The notes under the pieces: generated by a model | The model's input: the letters and a program-made list of their open reading frames with translations, nothing else | Database searches by the model: none | Told to the model about the DNA's origin: nothing | IMG/VR virus record: IMGVR_UViG_3300008107_000341 | Location: 1 to 64,000 of that record | DNA: 64,000 nt | Origin: a virus | Strand: one strand, 5' to 3' | Translations under genes and position numbers: made by a program | In this document: piece after piece, positions 36,543 through 44,022 of the stretch | Numbering within the stretch: the stretch's first letter is position 1 | Layout of the letters: each line of letters opens with the position of its first letter

Positions 36543-37519
36543 CAGTAAATATATCACATCATGCGTCAGTTTGTTTATTGCATGATGGTGATATTATTTT
36601 CTTCTTAGAAGAAGAACGTGTTTCTAAGATAAAACACCATCCTGTTGGGGTATCACATAATTTAAAATGCTTAGAACTAATTCCTGTGAAGCATGTAGAT
36701 TATTTGGTAATATGCTCAGCTTCAAAAGATAATTATATTCACAACTCTTCTGTGGTAAAACAGATATTAAATTTTCCACATTCAAATTACGTTGAATATT
36801 CAGATCATCATCTATTTCATGCAGCAAGTGCTTTTTATAATTCTGGATTTGATGATGCTGTTTGTTTAGTTGTTGATGGTGGTGGATGGGAAATAAAAAA
36901 ATTCTATTCAGAAATAGAAAGTTTATATAGTTGTTCATATAACAATTTTGAACCATTGTATAAGCATTATTCCACTAAAAATATAACAACCAATCATTCT
37001 TATTTGTATAAAAACGCATATATGTCTGATAGTTTAGGATCTGGTAATTTATTTCGTAGATTTACAAAACTTTTAGGTCTCGGATATGAATCTGGTAAAC
37101 TTATGGGTATGTCTACTTATGGTTCCAATGCATATGCAGATGATTGGTTTTATTATGATGATACTATTTGTTTGTGGAGAACAAACAATAGTATAATCAA
37201 TCAAAAATTTATTAAAAAATATAGTTCGTTTACATCGAAAGCAAATTTAGCACATAAGATTCAACTTGAAACAAAATATCATACTATAAAACTTTTAGAG
37301 AAAGCTTTTTTACATAATGATAAAGTTGTTTTGTCTGGTGGTTATTTTCAAAATTGCGTAAACAACTACGAATATGTAAAATATTTTCCATCTAAACAAT
37401 TTTTTATTGATCCGATTTGTCATGATGGTGGAACTTCCATTGGCGCAGCAAAATATTTGTGGCATCACTTGACAAATGACAAAACCTCTCGTAAACTAAA
37501 AACTCTTTATTTGGGATGA
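36530..37519 (+). CDS. Carbamoyltransferase N-terminal (Kae1-like) domain as a separate gene
   Basis: 329 aa. Family motifs in order: NISHHASVCLLHDG, FFLEEERVSKIKHHP, the metal-binding SDHHLFHAASAFY, CLVVDGGG, GYESGKLMGMSTYG, VVLSGGYFQNCVNN, CHDGGTSIGAAKY. This domain transfers the carbamoyl group to the acceptor, often a sugar hydroxyl. It overlaps the C-domain gene by 13 bases. Possible acceptors are a phage glycan, modified DNA or a host surface sugar; nothing here decides. Confidence 0.9.
   Translation: MYILAVNISHHASVCLLHDGDIIFFLEEERVSKIKHHPVGVSHNLKCLELIPVKHVDYLVICSASKDNYIHNSSVVKQILNFPHSNYVEYSDHHLFHAASAFYNSGFDDAVCLVVDGGGWEIKKFYSEIESLYSCSYNNFEPLYKHYSTKNITTNHSYLYKNAYMSDSLGSGNLFRRFTKLLGLGYESGKLMGMSTYGSNAYADDWFYYDDTICLWRTNNSIINQKFIKKYSSFTSKANLAHKIQLETKYHTIKLLEKAFLHNDKVVLSGGYFQNCVNNYEYVKYFPSKQFFIDPICHDGGTSIGAAKYLWHHLTNDKTSRKLKTLYLG
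37469..37497 (+). promoter_or_regulatory. Promoter in carbamoyltransferase 3' end
   Basis: TTGACA 37469-37474, 17-base spacer, TAAACT 37492-37497. It drives the small-gene run from 37516; codon and base use change to a less AT-rich style right after it. Confidence 0.7.
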
Positions 37520-37971
37520 TAGACTACGGTAACGAAAAACTCAATCAAATATTTCAAGATACATGGCCAAACTTAGGATGGGCAAAAAAAGACATGGATA
37601 TCAAATTTGCTGGTAATTACCCAGGACCACTATATGCACCTCACCCTGATATTAAGAAAATGACACACGAAGAAATGCTTGAAGAAGCAGAGCGTCGTGA
37701 GAAGAGCAATCGTGTTCTTCAACGATATAATGACTATTACAACATGGAATGTGCTGGTTTACCTCACGGAACGCCAATCACACCAGAGCATCAACAAATT
37801 ATTACTCTACAATCTATGATTGATGCTATTCGTTGTGAGTATCTTAATCGTGAATATAATGACATTGCCATTTCTGATATTGAAGATTTGATTCAACGAC
37901 TTGATGAGCAGGCAACAGCATTTCTTAAAAGAGTGAAAGAGTTTAAAGATAGTGCGGATGGTGTAGCATGA
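37516..37971 (+). CDS. Unknown 151-aa protein
   Basis: Polar, helical C-terminal half (MIDAIRCEYLNREYN, IEDLIQRLDEQATAFLKRVK). A Pro-rich stretch NYPGPLYAPHPD lies near residue 33. First gene after a promoter. Confidence 0.65.
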   Translation: MIDYGNEKLNQIFQDTWPNLGWAKKDMDIKFAGNYPGPLYAPHPDIKKMTHEEMLEEAERREKSNRVLQRYNDYYNMECAGLPHGTPITPEHQQIITLQSMIDAIRCEYLNREYNDIAISDIEDLIQRLDEQATAFLKRVKEFKDSADGVA

Positions 37972-38150
37972 GTAGATTCACTAAAAATCCAGACGAGATT
38001 GTGCTGGAAGATATTAAAATGTTTCATTATGAAACGATGGAGGAAGGTCGTGCTGTGTGGATTGGCATCTATACTAACGACGGTAAAATCTACCACATGA
38101 ATATCGGTGGTGACAATCTTTATGTGAATTATTCCGATGAGACTTGTTAA
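37968..38150 (+). CDS. Unknown 60-aa protein
   Basis: Beta-rich (GRAVWIGIYTNDGKIYHMNIGG). ATGA overlap with the previous gene; overlaps the next by 14 bases. Confidence 0.6.
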   Translation: MSRFTKNPDEIVLEDIKMFHYETMEEGRAVWIGIYTNDGKIYHMNIGGDNLYVNYSDETC

Positions 38151-38337
38151 ACAAACACAGTGGGAAGATTTCCTTGAGGGATATCACAACTTCATGTATG
38201 CTTGGGATAGCTATGACACCCCAGAATTCTGGGAAGCATTGTGCTATGGATGGTATGACGAATATATCTATCCATACGATGATCCATTTGTTATACACAT
38301 CCCTTCACCACAGCGTAAACTGAGGTTAGCAGAATGA
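38137..38337 (+). CDS. Unknown 66-aa aromatic-rich protein
   Basis: Rich in Trp, Tyr and Phe (WEDFLEGYHNFMYAWDSYD). Linked by ATGA to the next gene. No function recognised. Confidence 0.55.
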   Translation: MRLVKQTQWEDFLEGYHNFMYAWDSYDTPEFWEALCYGWYDEYIYPYDDPFVIHIPSPQRKLRLAE

Positions 38338-38612
38338 AACTCTTTGATTACTACCACTACGAAGATTACGGGCACGAATGGTATTTCCAACTGCTTGGGT
38401 GGTATCCACATTTCGCATTGATGGATGTTGTTATTCAGTGGGATGAGTTTCCTGCCACTGAAATATTCCCAATGCTGCTGATTAGCTTCGGTAGTCGCTC
38501 ACTCACAGGATTCTCATTCCGCTGGAAGTGGTTTGAGATTCGCTGTGATTTTCTCACATCTGCACCACGCAACTATGACAAATACCATCGTTATGGAGAA
38601 TCATATCAATGA
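38334..38612 (+). CDS. Unknown 92-aa aromatic-rich protein
   Basis: Beta-rich, many aromatic residues (YYHYEDYGHEWYFQLLGWYPHF). ATGA overlaps on both sides. Confidence 0.6.
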   Translation: MKLFDYYHYEDYGHEWYFQLLGWYPHFALMDVVIQWDEFPATEIFPMLLISFGSRSLTGFSFRWKWFEIRCDFLTSAPRNYDKYHRYGESYQ

Positions 38613-39145
38613 CTAACCCACTGATTGAAAAATACGAAGAAATCTACGGCGAGAAGAAAGAGGAAGTCGTAGAAGAAAAAAATCCGCCTCTATCTATCAA
38701 AGAGATGAAAGAAAGATACACATCATCTGGCCTGCTTGGAGGTATGGGAGATGATATTCTCTCTTTTGGTGGTGCTAATAGTATTACATCCATCCCACCT
38801 AACACCAATCCAGGATTAACTATCAATGGTGGGTCAGAAATCATGGATAGTGGAGCATTTGTCATTCCTGCTGCTACTGTAAACAATGGTGCCATAACTA
38901 TGGATGGCAGCTATATCAGACCAAACGCATTGATTAGCAATGGCACAACTGTATCAGCACATACACCAAATACATTCATGTTGCCACAAAACACACAGAT
39001 GGATAAGCATCTGTGTAAGGTGATGGATGATTTAGCAAAAGGAAAAGCAGTGTTATCTGCTATCTCAGCAGACGTTGACACATCATTTACTGGATTCGGC
39101 GGTCAGATAAGATATACTATTGAGATTGTTGGCAGGTATCCATGA
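38609..39145 (+). CDS. Unknown 178-aa protein with repeat-like centre
   Basis: N-terminal 45 residues are charged; the centre has beta-helix-like rungs (PGLTINGGSEIMDSGAFVIPAA, VNNGAITMDGSYIRPNA); the C-terminus is helical. May be a small virion or surface protein, but its context is early. No family recognised. Confidence 0.6.
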   Translation: MTNPLIEKYEEIYGEKKEEVVEEKNPPLSIKEMKERYTSSGLLGGMGDDILSFGGANSITSIPPNTNPGLTINGGSEIMDSGAFVIPAATVNNGAITMDGSYIRPNALISNGTTVSAHTPNTFMLPQNTQMDKHLCKVMDDLAKGKAVLSAISADVDTSFTGFGGQIRYTIEIVGRYP

Positions 39146-39282
39146 ACCCGTCTGATAAGGATAAGTTATACATCACATTATTTTTACTAATGCTCTTCCT
39201 ACTTGACATGGGCGTGGTTGCTGGTGTATTATTACATGGTAAAGCAAACTTCCCCGAACTCATCAATCATCTGCGATCATGA
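39142..39282 (+). CDS. Single-pass membrane peptide
   Basis: 46 aa. One hydrophobic segment (YITLFLLMLFLLDMGVVAGVLL) between a charged start and a short polar tail. ATGA overlaps at both ends support a real gene. Membrane role unknown. Confidence 0.6.
   Translation: MNPSDKDKLYITLFLLMLFLLDMGVVAGVLLHGKANFPELINHLRS
39203..39232 (+). promoter_or_regulatory. Probable promoter inside the membrane-peptide gene
   Basis: TTGACA 39203-39208, 18-base spacer, TATTAT 39227-39232 (5 of 6). Lies 47 bases before the ATG at 39279. It may be a chance match within coding DNA. Confidence 0.45.
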
Positions 39283-39494
39283 GGAAAGTCACTGTAAAAC
39301 CCAAATCTAGCAAGGCAAAGAATCGTCTTGCTAACATCATGGAAGGCAATCCTGTTTGTATTGTAGAACAGGATACTGGTGGTGAGTTATTCTTAGCATC
39401 AGAGAATCGCAAATACTTTATGTGGGTTAGCACCCGCACTGGCACAAATCGTTTTGGTGACAAATCTGACGCACATTGGGAGGTGATTGAATGA
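39279..39494 (+). CDS. Unknown 71-aa protein
   Basis: Basic N-terminus (KVTVKPKSSKAKNRLANIM) followed by a beta sheet-like part (NPVCIVEQDTGGELFLAS ... FMWVSTRTG). ATGA overlaps at both ends. Confidence 0.65.
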   Translation: MRKVTVKPKSSKAKNRLANIMEGNPVCIVEQDTGGELFLASENRKYFMWVSTRTGTNRFGDKSDAHWEVIE

Positions 39495-39664
39495 ACTACC
39501 TTTGTCTTGTTGATGGTGTTGTTGAGTTTGGTAGCACCAGTTTGAGTGACTTTGCTCACTATCAACTGGTGTATGCTGAAGAGCACCAAGGTGCTGATGT
39601 AGAGTATCTTACTCTCACTGATGAAGAGTATGCTAATCTGTTTCTTGTGGAGGATGAAGAATGA
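39491..39664 (+). CDS. Unknown 57-aa acidic protein
   Basis: MNYLCLVDGVVEFGS then an acidic tail. Starts in the ATGA of the previous gene and ends in the ATGA of the next. Confidence 0.6.
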   Translation: MNYLCLVDGVVEFGSTSLSDFAHYQLVYAEEHQGADVEYLTLTDEEYANLFLVEDEE

Positions 39665-39843
39665 AACCTAAGTTCCGTGTTATTTTAGAACAAGCAATCG
39701 AAGAAGGTGTGCGTCGTGGTTGGCATCAGGCACACAAACATGTAGAGAATCCTTTACCAAGTGCCGTTATGGAGCGCATTGACGATGCTGTAATGTCTGC
39801 AATCTACGAATACTTTACTTTTGACGAGGAAGACTACCAATGA
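39661..39843 (+). CDS. Unknown 60-aa protein
   Basis: Helical (FRVILEQAIEEGVRRGWHQAHKH) with an acidic end. ATGA overlaps on both sides. Confidence 0.6.
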   Translation: MKPKFRVILEQAIEEGVRRGWHQAHKHVENPLPSAVMERIDDAVMSAIYEYFTFDEEDYQ

Positions 39844-40037
39844 CCTACGATCAACTCTACAAGCACATTACTCATTATGTTGCTCAACCATTGGATGATA
39901 AACGTAAAGCATGTTTGATTCTAGGTGCATTTATGGAGTTTATTCTTGACTGCCAAGAAGAAGGTGTTGATGCAAATACTATTGATGTGACTTATTTTAT
40001 TCACGAAAAACTTGATGAAATTGAGGCAGTAAAATGA
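39840..40037 (+). CDS. Unknown 65-aa protein
   Basis: Helical and acidic (CLILGAFMEFILDCQEEG). ATGA overlaps on both sides; no function recognised. Confidence 0.6.
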   Translation: MTYDQLYKHITHYVAQPLDDKRKACLILGAFMEFILDCQEEGVDANTIDVTYFIHEKLDEIEAVK

Positions 40038-40333
40038 GCGGCGGACACTTTGGAGATTGTGGTTACGATTACTACAAGGTAGCACAGTTTGCTGATGAGT
40101 TGGAAGTAGAGATTGAGAATAATGGTAAGGCGAGGAATGAAGATCGCACTTATGGTTATGAATGGTATCCCAACCATGACCCTGATGTGATTGATGTTTT
40201 ACGAGAGCAAATCCCTAAACTGCGTAAGATGGCAACGATTATGAGAGACATTGATTATCTTTACAGTGGTGATATTGGTGATGACACTTTCCTGCTGCGT
40301 ATGAAAGAAACGGAGGCTAAATATGACTTCTAA
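40034..40333 (+). CDS. Unknown 99-aa protein
   Basis: MSGGHFGDCGYDYYKVAQFADELE is a pattern I associate with small phage proteins of unknown role starting MSGGH. Overlaps the next gene by 11 bases. Confidence 0.65.
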   Translation: MSGGHFGDCGYDYYKVAQFADELEVEIENNGKARNEDRTYGYEWYPNHDPDVIDVLREQIPKLRKMATIMRDIDYLYSGDIGDDTFLLRMKETEAKYDF

Positions 40334-40505
40334 AGTAAAGTTTGTTTATGTGACCCGCACGATTGACCCAAAGACACGCATTCATTACTTGGATGCGATT
40401 GACGAGAATGGTCAACACTGGATGGCAGAAATGTCACACAAAGAAGAGCCATGGTTGTGCTTCACTGATGTGTGGAAGAAAGATGTGCAGGTGCCTTATG
40501 ATTGA
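40323..40505 (+). CDS. Unknown 60-aa protein
   Basis: Two-strand start (VKFVYVTRTIDPKTRIHYLDAI) and Trp-rich end (HKEEPWLCFTDVWKK). Overlaps the RlpA-like gene by 8 bases. Confidence 0.6.
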   Translation: MTSKVKFVYVTRTIDPKTRIHYLDAIDENGQHWMAEMSHKEEPWLCFTDVWKKDVQVPYD

Positions 40506-40812
40506 AACTTTGATTGCTGGTCTTACTTGTGGACTTGCTACATATTATGGAGTCGGAGATGGATTTCATGGACAAAAAACCGCTAATGGTGAACGGTTTG
40601 ATGCTTATCGTTGGACTGCAGCTCATCCTTATCTGCCTATGGGTAGCAAAATACGGGTGACGAATCAAGACAATGGCAAACAAGTAATTGTTAGAGTAAA
40701 TGATCGTGGCCCTTATTCTCATGCTGATTTGGATCTCTCTTATGCTGCTTTTGCTCACATTCAACCTGCGCGTAAAGGTAACGCTACCGTCTGCTGGAGA
40801 GTAGTAGGGTGA
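40498..40812 (+). CDS. RlpA-like double-psi beta-barrel protein
   Basis: 104 aa from the ATG at 40498; the longer frame upstream overlaps a convincing gene. Motifs: GLATYYG, GQKTANGERFD, TAAHPYLPMGSKIRVTN, VIVRVNDRGPY, DLDLSYAAF. Glu (NGERFD), His (TAAHP) and Asp (NDRGPY) match the residues important in RlpA lytic transglycosylases, which cut denuded peptidoglycan. A short hydrophobic N-terminus (IETLIAGLTCGLA) could be a weak export signal. It lacks the SPOR domain of RlpA. A cell-wall role in lysis or superinfection exclusion is plausible. Confidence 0.85.
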   Translation: MIETLIAGLTCGLATYYGVGDGFHGQKTANGERFDAYRWTAAHPYLPMGSKIRVTNQDNGKQVIVRVNDRGPYSHADLDLSYAAFAHIQPARKGNATVCWRVVG

Positions 40813-40961
40813 CTGGAGTTGCAGCATGGGTCTTGACAATGTGCTTGGAGGGTAATATACTGTGTGTGCGTGGTCAGGTTCCTCCCACTAAATATTACGA
40901 ACCTGGCAAATCCTGTTACATTGAAGGAGTCTTTTACGAATCATGCCCAAAGCGAAACTGA
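40809..40961 (+). CDS. Possible small Cys-containing protein (weak)
   Basis: GTG start overlapping the RlpA-like stop (GTGA). 50 aa with four Cys (LTMCLEGNILCV; GKSCYIEGVFYESCPK) and a moderately hydrophobic start. A strong promoter lies inside it and it overlaps the next gene by 19 bases, so it may not be translated. Confidence 0.4.
   Translation: MTGVAAWVLTMCLEGNILCVRGQVPPTKYYEPGKSCYIEGVFYESCPKRN
40833..40861 (+). promoter_or_regulatory. Strong sigma70 promoter before exported protein
   Basis: TTGACA 40833-40838, 17-base spacer, TATACT 40856-40861. The leader to the ATG at 40943 is about 75 bases and contains CTAAATA and a GAAGGAG ribosome-binding site. Confidence 0.75.
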
Positions 40962-41317
40962 TTGCTATTCTTTCTCTCTTTATTGCTTCTCCTGCATTCG
41001 CACAACAACAAATTTATCGCCCATTTCGTTATGAAACTCCTTGCCTCTTAGAGCAGGGTATTCAAACCTATCCTGATACATGTGTTGTGATTGAGACTCG
41101 TGAAAAAGGTGGGGCACTTCGCACTCGTAATATCTTTTCTAATAAGCATGGTCTGACTATTAAAGGTCGCTTTGACAAAGAAAAAGGTTATATGACTTGG
41201 GATAGTCACAACAAGTTTGAATATGAGTGGGAATATAAAGTTGGTGGCAATAATGATCTCGGTGCATGGACTTATGTGATGCCTGGTTTCCTTGTTCAAA
41301 ACGTTAGCTGGGATTGA
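40943..41317 (+). CDS. Exported protein, unknown
   Basis: 124 aa. Clear signal peptide: MPKAKLIAILSLFIASPAFA with cleavage after AFA, leaving QQQIYRPF. The mature part has two Cys (PCLLEQGI, DTCVVIET), suggesting a periplasmic disulfide, and basic beta strands. It sits beside the RlpA-like gene, so both may act at the envelope. Confidence 0.75.
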   Translation: MPKAKLIAILSLFIASPAFAQQQIYRPFRYETPCLLEQGIQTYPDTCVVIETREKGGALRTRNIFSNKHGLTIKGRFDKEKGYMTWDSHNKFEYEWEYKVGGNNDLGAWTYVMPGFLVQNVSWD

Positions 41318-41318
41318 G

Positions 41319-42122
41319 ATGATTGATTTCAATGACATAAAAAAAATATTTTCTGAATCCGAATGGGATATCGCTTATCTTTCTGAAGAAAATTTAAAAA
41401 GATCTTCTAGTGCTCCAATAAAAGTTAAATTGCATGTATTTGGTCATGATATGACCAATGCTATTCATGCCACGTCACCAAATGGTATTATATTAGCAAA
41501 ATATTCTACAGAATCAAATGATTATTCTTTATATACAGAATCTTATGACAAATTACTGAATCTTTTTAGTAAGGAAGATTTTGTTCCTGCTTATGTTAAT
41601 TTTAAGGAAGCTGCAATACTATCTGGTTTTGGAGCAAGAGCTAAAAATTCATTAGTTTACAATAGAAAATTTGGTTTTCAATGTAAATTTTGTGTCTATA
41701 TTTTTAGAGATAAAATAACAAATCATGAAATATTAAAACCACAACGGCAAACTTTAGATTTGTGTGAAGAGTGTGAGGATTGTATTATAAATTGCCCTGT
41801 GAACGCTATTCATGAAGATTGGGTTGATGCTGAAAAATGTGATAATTTTATTGGATATGGAAATGATCCAAATATTTCTTCTTTGAAATGGTTTTGGTAT
41901 GAAAAAATGAATCCTAAAAATGTTTCTAAAGAACAAATATATCAATGGGATTCACATGCGAAATATGGAAAAAATATTCTTTGGGGGAATGGTCTAGATG
42001 GTTTCTATGAATTAACAATCGAAGGATTGATGAAAGATGGTAAATCGGTGAAGATACCTCATTGCAGAAAATGTCAAGAACAACCAAAATGTAGTAAAGC
42101 TCCCTTCATCAATGAACAATAA
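41319..42122 (+). CDS. QueG-like Fe-S protein
   Basis: 267 aa from ATG 41319. Residues about 95-130 (FKEAAILSGFGARAKNSLVYN) match the GLG-x-x-GKN-x-L segment of epoxyqueuosine reductase (QueG) and related corrinoid proteins. A 4Fe-4S motif follows: CEECEDCIINCPVNAI (C-x2-C-x2-C-x3-CP). A second Cys group near the end (HCRKCQEQPKCSKAP) could hold another cluster but is not a standard motif. QueG makes the last step of queuosine in tRNA. The active site cannot be confirmed, so this may be a divergent relative. Base use is much more AT-rich than its neighbours. Confidence 0.6.
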   Translation: MIDFNDIKKIFSESEWDIAYLSEENLKRSSSAPIKVKLHVFGHDMTNAIHATSPNGIILAKYSTESNDYSLYTESYDKLLNLFSKEDFVPAYVNFKEAAILSGFGARAKNSLVYNRKFGFQCKFCVYIFRDKITNHEILKPQRQTLDLCEECEDCIINCPVNAIHEDWVDAEKCDNFIGYGNDPNISSLKWFWYEKMNPKNVSKEQIYQWDSHAKYGKNILWGNGLDGFYELTIEGLMKDGKSVKIPHCRKCQEQPKCSKAPFINEQ

Positions 42123-42126
42123 AAAT

Positions 42127-42402
42127 ATGACTGAAATCCATTTATTCGTGCAGGAAGGATGTAGACCCTGCTTGTATGCTGAAACACAACTGAAGAAGGT
42201 TGATGGTTGGGAGAATGTTGTCACCATCACCAACGCTAAAGAGGGCAAACAGTGGACTCAGTTTGCTACTGATTGTGGAGTAGTTGCAACACCAACTCTA
42301 ATTGCCTTGATTGATGGTGTAGTGGTTGCTAAGATTGAAGGGTCGAATAACATGACATCAGACTTTTGGAGGGCTACGGTAGAGAAGCATGGGAATGTTT
42401 GA
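42127..42402 (+). CDS. Thioredoxin/glutaredoxin-like protein
   Basis: 91 aa. Redox motif CRPC (EGCRPCLYAETQLKK) at residue 10 onward, then a beta/helix pattern with cis-Pro segment VVATPTLIALIDGVVVAKIEG. Small thioredoxin fold. ATG at 42127 preferred; 42112 is also possible. It could supply electrons to phage or host enzymes, or regulate CP12-type switches (inference). Confidence 0.8.
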   Translation: MTEIHLFVQEGCRPCLYAETQLKKVDGWENVVTITNAKEGKQWTQFATDCGVVATPTLIALIDGVVVAKIEGSNNMTSDFWRATVEKHGNV

Positions 42403-42784
42403 TTACTTTCGTTCGTCCTATGATTTGGGTGAGCAGTTTACAAATGTGGTGTGTCAAACCAAAGATATTGAGGATGGTATTGGTGGCACAATGACAGACT
42501 ATTGGTTAGATCCCAATGGTCTGTTATGGTATCCAAGCTATATTGGATGTCACACAATGGAAATCTATGAAGAAGGTCATCCAAAGTATAATCCAGATAG
42601 AAAGTTTTTAAACTTTGAATGGATTCCAACAGGCGTTCGTGGTAAGTATCAACCATGTATGCTTACAAAGTATATTGAAGTCTATCCTGCCAACTGGAAA
42701 GGCAAATGGGAAGATTGGCCTCGCTTGCGCTTGCACCTGAAATATGGTAAACTACAAGACCACACTGATGTGACAGGGCGATGA
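42389..42784 (+). CDS. Unknown 131-aa protein (MGMFDYF family)
   Basis: The start MGMFDYFRSSYDLGE followed by FTNVVCQTKDI resembles a widespread group of phage proteins of unknown function. Starts within the end of the thioredoxin gene and ends in ATGA with the next. Confidence 0.65.
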   Translation: MGMFDYFRSSYDLGEQFTNVVCQTKDIEDGIGGTMTDYWLDPNGLLWYPSYIGCHTMEIYEEGHPKYNPDRKFLNFEWIPTGVRGKYQPCMLTKYIEVYPANWKGKWEDWPRLRLHLKYGKLQDHTDVTGR

Positions 42785-43083
42785 GCACAACAACTTTCAC
42801 TTACAAAAGCGACGAACTGGTGTGCATGGGTGAACGCTACCCAGGCAAGACACTGACAATCTCAACAAAGTGTGACGACCTCAATGCACACGAGTTGCTT
42901 GACATTTTTAAATCTTTCATGTTAGGATGTGGTTATGCCGAAAAAAGTTTCTACGATGCCTGCTACGAAGTCTGCCAAGAACACCCGCGCTATCGCCAAA
43001 GCGGAAACGGATCAAAACTGGGGCAAACTGACAAAACAGAAGAAGGATACAAAGATCCCTACACCTACCCAACAGGAATGTAG
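42781..43083 (+). CDS. Unknown 100-aa protein
   Basis: The first 65 residues look real (GKTLTISTKCDDLNAHELLDIFKSFMLGCGY). The last 50 residues overlap the next gene by 149 bases in another frame and look random, so the natural stop may have been moved by a mutation. Confidence 0.55.
   Translation: MSTTTFTYKSDELVCMGERYPGKTLTISTKCDDLNAHELLDIFKSFMLGCGYAEKSFYDACYEVCQEHPRYRQSGNGSKLGQTDKTEEGYKDPYTYPTGM
42899..42928 (+). promoter_or_regulatory. Possible promoter inside 42781 gene
   Basis: TTGACA 42899-42904, 18-base spacer, TAGGAT 42923-42928 (4 of 6). The -10 ends only 7 bases before ATG 42935, so transcripts would be leaderless or start at the internal ATG 42956. Confidence 0.4.
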
Positions 43084-43315
43084 TCTTAAACTCAGCAATG
43101 ACCCCGCTAAGTTTCCTCACACTGGTTTCCCTATTCGTCTAGAATACAAAGACGGCAACGACAAGAAAACCTGCTGGTTTCAATGCTACGACCACTACAT
43201 TAAACATATCACACGATACAAAGTAACTGACTATGAAGCAATCACGAATGATGTGGCGCTGGTGGGCAAAAGCACTGGGGCAAAAAGCAAGCAACAAAGA
43301 TCACGAAGCAGATAA
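42935..43315 (+). CDS. Unknown 126-aa basic protein
   Basis: Basic, Lys/Thr/Ala-rich N-terminal 45 residues, then a compact domain (IRLEYKDGNDKKTCWFQCYDHYIKHITRYK) and a basic tail. ATG at 42935 is used; an internal ATG at 42956 is possible. Starts inside the 42781 gene. Confidence 0.65.
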   Translation: MPKKVSTMPATKSAKNTRAIAKAETDQNWGKLTKQKKDTKIPTPTQQECSLKLSNDPAKFPHTGFPIRLEYKDGNDKKTCWFQCYDHYIKHITRYKVTDYEAITNDVALVGKSTGAKSKQQRSRSR

Positions 43316-43559
43316 GGTTGCTATCATTCGCACTATTATCTTCGCTACATATCTTGTTACCAACTGCTTTATTGTAGCTGGTGTAATCAGGCACTGGAAT
43401 GACAAACAAACTATTAACATTGAAATCTATGAAACTCCAAACTATTCCGAAGTCTTACACTCAGAAGGATGGAACAATCTGGGAGTGGCAAGAAACACCA
43501 GAGTTGAGGGCGTATATCACTCAGCAACAATCAAAAATCGCAATGGTGAATTTGAATGA
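43233..43559 (+). CDS. Single-pass membrane protein
   Basis: 108 aa. Basic start (MKQSRMMWRWWAKALGQKAS), one membrane helix (AIIRTIIFATYLVTNCFIVAGVI), then a tail. The tail after about residue 60 overlaps another likely coding frame (43399) and looks less protein-like. Confidence 0.55.
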   Translation: MKQSRMMWRWWAKALGQKASNKDHEADKVAIIRTIIFATYLVTNCFIVAGVIRHWNDKQTINIEIYETPNYSEVLHSEGWNNLGVARNTRVEGVYHSATIKNRNGEFE

Positions 43560-43581
43560 ACCTCCCAAACGAGCATCCTGA
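43399..43581 (+). CDS. Unknown 60-aa protein, nested start
   Basis: SYTQKDGTIWEWQETPELRAYI reads like a genuine globular segment, better than the overlapping frame. It overlaps the previous gene by 161 bases and the next by 26. One extra base near 43,430 in the previous gene would join the two. Confidence 0.5.
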   Translation: MTNKLLTLKSMKLQTIPKSYTQKDGTIWEWQETPELRAYITQQQSKIAMVNLNEPPKRAS

Positions 43582-43792
43582 AATCGCAGAACATGAATGG
43601 ATTGATGATACATTCCGTGTTGAAGAGACTCGCTGGAAAACTTACAGAAGTTTTTCCAAAGATGGTAAAGAACTCGTCACCTCATTACAGCGAGACTCTT
43701 GTATTAATGCAACCAGATTTTACCTTAAAGGATGCCAAGAAGGTTGGGTTGCTACCCAAACATATGAGGGCACAGTAGGTGGAAAACTCTAA
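43556..43792 (+). CDS. Unknown 78-aa protein
   Basis: EWIDDTFRVEETRWKTYRSFSKDGKEL: charged beta hairpins and one Cys pair. No family recognised. Confidence 0.65.
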   Translation: MNLPNEHPEIAEHEWIDDTFRVEETRWKTYRSFSKDGKELVTSLQRDSCINATRFYLKGCQEGWVATQTYEGTVGGKL

Positions 43793-43946
43793 AGATTACC
43801 CATACCATGAGCTAGACCCAACTACGCCATGGTATGAGTTTTTAATGTATTGTGAGATTTGTCATCAGTTGGGAGTTAAAGACCAACCTAAGTTGGGCAG
43901 ATATCATGCATATCGTAGGTATTTAAAATACATGGGAATTATATAA
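43779..43946 (+). CDS. Unknown 55-aa protein, GTG start
   Basis: GTG at 43779 overlaps the previous gene by 14 bases. Sequence ELDPTTPWYEFLMYCEICHQLG then basic RYHAYRRYLKYMG. A C-x2-C pair is present. From 43947 to 44022 there is no gene. Confidence 0.5.
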   Translation: MENSKDYPYHELDPTTPWYEFLMYCEICHQLGVKDQPKLGRYHAYRRYLKYMGII

Positions 43947-44022
43947 TTGTTACAAAGTGTAAAGTAAATAAAAATAAAGTATTAAGAAATCCCCATTTAT
44001 CAGCAAATCCACATAAAATACT

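Noticed and set aside
36772-36780. Further TTTTCCACA box
   Set aside because: A single copy inside the carbamoyltransferase coding sequence, with no partner; expected by chance in AT-rich DNA. It does show that lone boxes are not informative.
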